This document shows, in pieces, positions 7,178-10,249 of a stretch of 10,249 bases of DNA (the first letter of the stretch is position 1; each line of letters begins with the position of its first letter). Source of the DNA: Eubacteriales Family XIII. Incertae Sedis bacterium. Its GTDB lineage: Bacteria > Bacillota > Clostridia > Peptostreptococcales > Anaerovoracaceae. Location: NCBI GenBank assembly GCA_031263335.1, contig JAISGB010000112.1, positions 1 to 10,249 of the forward strand, read 5' to 3'. A program made the translations under genes and the position numbers. The notes beneath the pieces are model-generated. The model was not told the DNA's origin. It saw nothing but the letters and a program-made list of their open reading frames with translations, and did no database searches.

Positions 7178-7594
7178 GTTCCCTCTGAGCTTTCTTCTGT
7201 GTTTAAGCGCTGCCGTCGCCTCCTCGATGAACCTCGCGTTTTCCTCCGCGCCGTATTTCGTCCGCAATTCGAACGCAAGCCCCGTCAAGTCTTCCTCCGA
7301 GGAACGATAGGGCCTTAACGCGTTGTATATCTCGATGATCTTGTCGCCGTCGATATCGACCATCTCCGCCGCCCGCTTCAGGCTGCCGGCAATGTAGCGA
7401 TCCCCGGTCAGCTCGGCGATCGCCGCCTGCGCCAAGAGCCCCTCCTTGCTCGTCCTGCAATCATAGACGCTCACCGCGCCGCGTTCAATATTCTCGAATG
7501 TGATGTCCTCGATGCGCACCCCGCCGGGCGTCACGATATCCTCGGGCCTGTTTTCGATGATCGGGTAATCCGACAAACTGTATGCGCCGCTCAT
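7172..7594 (-). CDS. pduE: Diol/glycerol dehydratase small (gamma) subunit
   Basis: A 140-residue protein matching the small subunit of adenosylcobalamin-dependent diol/glycerol dehydratase (PduE about 173, DhaB3 about 141 residues). Recognisable segments are LSDYPIIENRPE at 7-18, the central ERAAEMV-like helix (LKRAAEMVDIDGDKIIEIYN), NALRPYRSSEEDL around 90-102, and the C-terminal RRKLRG. Compared with Salmonella/Klebsiella PduE it starts almost directly at the conserved SDYP segment and lacks the roughly 30-residue N-terminal tail that carries a microcompartment-targeting helix. Its ATG overlaps the TGA stop of the fused large/medium subunit gene (ATGA), ensuring coupled synthesis at matched amounts. 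The protein forms part of the alpha-beta-gamma dehydratase in the cytoplasm. Confidence 0.94.
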   Translation of the reverse strand: MSGAYSLSDYPIIENRPEDIVTPGGVRIEDITFENIERGAVSVYDCRTSKEGLLAQAAIAELTGDRYIAGSLKRAAEMVDIDGDKIIEIYNALRPYRSSEEDLTGLAFELRTKYGAEENARFIEEATAALKHRRKLRGNR

Positions 7595-9843
7595 TCCTTC
7601 GCCCCCTTTTCGACATATGTGAACTCAACCGGTTTTTTTCGCCTGACGATGCGTTGCGTATCAAAATAATGCAACACCGATGATTTGATCAATAGGGGAT
7701 GTACCGACGGATCGATCCGCGCGGGCAGAGGCTCCGGCGTCTCTCCCTTCGCGTATCTCGCGGCGGATCCGCCGATCTTTCGGTACGCCTCCCTGTCCAA
7801 CAGCGGCGCCTGCGAGAACAACTCCAAATTGAACAAGGGCGAAAAATCCTTCTGCTGTATTTCCGACGTCCCCTTTGATTGGATGCCGACGCCGATGCCG
7901 GATCCGCTGAGTTTCGCCCCGATGCTCGCGATGACGCCCAGATCGGAGGATTCATAGCATTTCACGCACCGCGCCCGGAGTCCTTCCTCCTCTATGCCCG
8001 CGATCACCTCGTCCAACACGCGCAGATGCGGGATATCCCCAAGGGTTTTCTTCTGATGGCTTCCGAACGAAGGGGAGACGGCAATGACGACCTCATCCTT
8101 GCGCTTTCCGCGTTCTGCGTCCCCGATCTCACGAATGTCGATGTCCTCCCCGTCGGGTCCGCAAGCGTTCGCGTCTTCGAGGATGTTCCGGAAGGTCTTG
8201 AGGCGGGCATTGTCGTTCAATTTTTTGATCCGCTCCTCGTCGGGTCGGTACGCGGTGCCGGGACCCCGGTAATCGTTTCGGTCATTTATAATGCTTTTTA
8301 CGTTCAGATTGCTGTCGACAAACGCCGACGTCTGCAAATAATCCGCGGCGACCCGGTGTTTCAGCAAGGCCAAGATCGATTCGCCTTCAAAGGCGAACCC
8401 CCGCCTGTTGAGCGCGCACGCAATGTCGAGTCCCGTGATCCCTTCCGTCAATACCAATTCGGCGCACCGGATATCGTTTCGGATATTGCGGTCGATGATG
8501 TCCTCGCCGGAGTAGGCAAACACCGCCGCCTCGATCTCCTCGTCGCCGATCGGAGCGAAATGCAATTCCTCGAACAACGCCTGCATCGCTTTCCCGGCCC
8601 GGCGTCTGACCCGGACGACATCCTCCTCCTTGACGGGGACGATCCCCCCATCCACGGAAAAATCGCGCTGTATCATATACCAATCATCATAGTGCTCCGT
8701 ATCCACATTGGACCCCGCAAAGACATTGTCGCTGTTCGGCGTAGCGCTGTAGCCGGATGTGATCAGGTCCGTCCCCGCGAACAAGGTCGGCACGAATTTT
8801 GCCGTACGCCGCATATCCGATTCGGTGAAATAGGTGTCATTGCCCGAAGCGACCTCCAATCCCAACATGGAAGCGATGAGGTTTTCCGACGCAACGGTCT
8901 TGAGTCCGCCGGGCAACGTGGACGTTATCGCAATGCCGTCCAATGAGCCGTTCTGTGTGCCTTGGATGCCCGACGCCTTGATGATCCACAGGCATCGCGC
9001 TTCCAGATACAGCATGGATTTGCCCTCTGCAGCCCCCATCATGACTTCCGACCCGGTCCCCGAAGAAAACCGGGTCTTGATCCCGCGCGAAAGATATCCC
9101 GCGGACAAAAACGCTTTTGACCACGGCGTATCGTCCCCATCGGTAAATACGCCCTCCGTACCGTAGACGGACAGCGTTTCGGCGAACGTCGTCAGCCCTT
9201 GGATGCCGAGTTGCAACTCATACGCTTCCTCCATCGAGCACTGCGTCAATACGCCCGGCCGTCCCGCCTGTCCGCCCACAAGCAAGGCGATGGCGTTTAA
9301 CGGCGCAATCCTGCCGACAACGCCGGTCGTCTCCAATTCGGTGAATCCCCTCAGCGCCGCTTCCGCCGCGTCCATGGACATCAATACCGGATTGTCTTTC
9401 AGGTTCGTCACATGCGCCTGATTGCCGATCGATCTTCGCGCGCGCATCTTCATCTGCGCCATCATGATCTCGACGATATTCAGTTCGCAGACGACCCGCA
9501 TGAGTTTTGCGGGCGTCAAACCGACGGTCAGCCCGACGATCTCGTCCCGCGTGACATTGACATCCACCAGACGTTTCGCGATATCCGCCGAAGGAAGCGC
9601 CATGGCGCGTTCGCAACCGGATTTGTCGATGCCGTAGTCCGCAATAAAGCGATCGATCAGATCGAAATCCTCCCGCCGTTTACCGTCCATCTCGATGATC
9701 ACGCCGTCCTTTACGCGGATCGACGGCAGGGGATCCTCCGGAGCGTTCTCCAAGACCAAGCCGATTTCGGGCCAAGGTTCGGTGATCGGGTCCCTGTTCA
9801 CTTTGCGTTTGCTCAAGCTGATATATCTTTTTGTCACATCCAT
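7591..9843 (-). CDS. pduCD: Fused large + medium subunit of B12-dependent diol/glycerol dehydratase (PduC-PduD fusion)
   Basis: A single 750-residue frame covers two proteins that are separate in Klebsiella and Salmonella. Residues 1 to about 545 are the large (alpha) TIM-barrel subunit; about 565-750 are the medium (beta) subunit, recognisable from IREIGDAERGKRKDEVVIAV, GIEEEG (616-621), SGSGIGVGIQSKGT (646-659) and NLELFSQAPLL. The enzyme uses adenosylcobalamin radicals to turn 1,2-diols or glycerol into aldehydes. By alignment from memory with Klebsiella oxytoca (offset +1), Gln142, His144, Glu171, Glu222, Gln297, Asp336 and Ser363 match the catalytic and metal-binding Gln141, His143, Glu170, Glu221, Gln296, Asp335 and Ser362. 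Two substrate-pocket positions differ: Ser301 becomes Asp302, Gln336 becomes Thr337. The medium half lacks the microcompartment-targeting N-terminus of PduD. The ATG at 9843 has GGGAGGGG just upstream; an ATG at 9879 lacks such a site. The fusion is seen directly; the altered substrate range is inference. Confidence 0.95.
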   Translation of the reverse strand: MDVTKRYISLSKRKVNRDPITEPWPEIGLVLENAPEDPLPSIRVKDGVIIEMDGKRREDFDLIDRFIADYGIDKSGCERAMALPSADIAKRLVDVNVTRDEIVGLTVGLTPAKLMRVVCELNIVEIMMAQMKMRARRSIGNQAHVTNLKDNPVLMSMDAAEAALRGFTELETTGVVGRIAPLNAIALLVGGQAGRPGVLTQCSMEEAYELQLGIQGLTTFAETLSVYGTEGVFTDGDDTPWSKAFLSAGYLSRGIKTRFSSGTGSEVMMGAAEGKSMLYLEARCLWIIKASGIQGTQNGSLDGIAITSTLPGGLKTVASENLIASMLGLEVASGNDTYFTESDMRRTAKFVPTLFAGTDLITSGYSATPNSDNVFAGSNVDTEHYDDWYMIQRDFSVDGGIVPVKEEDVVRVRRRAGKAMQALFEELHFAPIGDEEIEAAVFAYSGEDIIDRNIRNDIRCAELVLTEGITGLDIACALNRRGFAFEGESILALLKHRVAADYLQTSAFVDSNLNVKSIINDRNDYRGPGTAYRPDEERIKKLNDNARLKTFRNILEDANACGPDGEDIDIREIGDAERGKRKDEVVIAVSPSFGSHQKKTLGDIPHLRVLDEVIAGIEEEGLRARCVKCYESSDLGVIASIGAKLSGSGIGVGIQSKGTSEIQQKDFSPLFNLELFSQAPLLDREAYRKIGGSAARYAKGETPEPLPARIDPSVHPLLIKSSVLHYFDTQRIVRRKKPVEFTYVEKGAKE

Positions 9844-9847
9844 ATTG

Positions 9848-9855
9848 CCCCTCCC
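9848..9855 (-). promoter_or_regulatory. Ribosome binding site of the fused dehydratase gene
   Basis: GGGAGGGG on the minus strand, four bases before the ATG at 9843. It decides this start over the in-frame ATG at 9879, and the protein begun here aligns with known large subunits with an offset of only one residue. Confidence 0.75.
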
Positions 9856-9900
9856 GCTCACAAGGGATCGGCCGGGCATCGCTGCGGATCGCAGGTTCCG

Positions 9901-9917
9901 CGGATCGACGCGATCCG
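9901..9917 (-). repeat. Perfect 7-bp inverted repeat between hbd and the dehydratase gene
   Basis: CGGATCG (9901-9907) and CGATCCG (9911-9917) are exact reverse complements around a three-base loop. An outer pair, GATCGG at 9866-9871 and CCGATC at 9923-9928, flanks it. There is no T-run after it in the transcription direction, so it is not a classic terminator. It could be an mRNA hairpin, an operator, or simply a result of the many GATC-type words in this DNA. Confidence 0.35.
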
Positions 9918-9927
9918 TTCGACCGAT

Positions 9928-10249
9928 CTACCGCTGTTCGTAGATGTAGAACCCTCTGCCCGTCTTTTTCCCCAATCGGCCCGCGTCCACATATTTCCGC
10001 AACAGGGGACACGGCCTGTATTTCGAATCCTTGAAGCCGTCATACAGCGTGTTCATGATGGAAAGGCAGGTGTCGAGTCCGATCAGATCCGCCAACGCCA
10101 AAGGACCCATCGGATGGTTCATGCCGCCCTTCATCACCGCGTCCACAGCTTCCGGCGCGGCAACCCCCTCAAAGACCGTGAAGATCGCCTCGTTGATCAT
10201 CGGCATCAATACCCGGTTCGATATGAATCCGGGAGAATCATTCACCTCC
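9928..10249 (-). CDS. hbd: 3-hydroxybutyryl-CoA dehydrogenase, C-terminal part (cut by window edge)
   Basis: The last 106 residues of a protein that is normally about 280 long; the NAD-binding N-terminal half lies beyond the right edge. The visible part is the helical C-terminal 3-hydroxyacyl-CoA dehydrogenase domain. It begins [20 protein letters not shown], where the Asn of the PGFxxNR motif is a conserved active-site residue, and continues with [29 protein letters not shown] and [12 protein letters not shown], all typical of Hbd/PaaH-type enzymes. These enzymes interconvert acetoacetyl-CoA and 3-hydroxybutyryl-CoA in butyrate formation or acyl-CoA breakdown. The GTG at 10243-10245 is an internal Val, not a start. 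The gene ends 84 bp before the dehydratase and in the same direction, so it may be part of the same transcript or be the end of a preceding acyl-CoA operon. Confidence 0.93.
   Translation of the reverse strand, partial: EVNDSPGFISNRVLMPMINEAIFTVFEGVAAPEAVDAVMKGGMNHPMGPLALADLIGLDTCLSIMNTLYDGFKDSKYRPCPLLRKYVDAGRLGKKTGRGFYIYEQR

Noticed and set aside
5249..7318. Long plus-strand frame of 689 codons opposite the reactivase gene
   Set aside because: It is antisense to a fully conserved pduG, is rich in Arg/His/Asp as expected for a shadow in high-GC DNA, and resembles no family I know.
9844..9879. Alternative upstream ATG for the fused dehydratase
   Set aside because: It would add 12 residues not matching the family and lacks a good ribosome binding site, while the ATG at 9843 follows GGGAGGGG closely.
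9844..9927. Cobalamin riboswitch ahead of the dehydratase
   Set aside because: The gap is only 84 bp, too short for a full cobalamin riboswitch, and no B12-box sequence was seen there or in the other gaps. Any such element would lie outside the window.

Overview
This 10.2 kb window is a tightly packed stretch in which every convincing gene lies on the minus strand, so transcription runs from right (10249) to left (1). GC content looks moderately high (well above 50 percent by eye). Strong Shine-Dalgarno sites and an anaerobic-type, coenzyme B12-dependent metabolism suggest an anaerobic fermentative bacterium, probably a GC-richer Firmicute/Clostridia relative. That taxonomic guess is inference; no marker gene is present.

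In transcription order, the window opens with the C-terminal end of a 3-hydroxybutyryl-CoA dehydrogenase (cut by the right edge). After 85 bp comes a four-gene block for a B12-dependent diol/glycerol dehydratase and its repair chaperone: a fused large+medium subunit (PduC-PduD), the small subunit (PduE), and the two reactivase subunits (PduG/DdrA and PduH/DdrB). These four genes overlap or nearly touch, so they are almost certainly co-transcribed and translationally coupled. A gap of about 150 bp follows, then a two-helix small membrane protein that overlaps a sodium:solute symporter (SSS family), a YtcJ-type amidohydrolase, an iron-dependent alcohol dehydrogenase, and the first 21 codons of a probable [2Fe-2S] subunit or domain of a molybdenum aldehyde oxidoreductase (cut by the left edge).

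A plausible reading is a catabolic cluster. The symporter and its small partner import a substrate, the amidohydrolase may trim it, and the B12 dehydratase turns a vicinal diol into an aldehyde while the reactivase keeps the enzyme alive. The iron alcohol dehydrogenase and the molybdenum hydroxylase then reduce or oxidise the aldehyde. The real substrate is unknown. Three features set the dehydratase apart from the Klebsiella/Salmonella type: subunits alpha and beta are one polypeptide; the N-terminal peptides that target PduD and PduE to microcompartments are missing; and two substrate-pocket residues (Ser301 and Gln336 in Klebsiella numbering) are replaced by Asp and Thr, although every catalytic and metal-binding residue I could check is kept. 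This is the most promising lead to a new substrate or pathway.

I saw no tRNA, rRNA, CRISPR array, insertion sequence, convincing terminator or cobalamin riboswitch. There is no gene-free stretch longer than about 150 bp.
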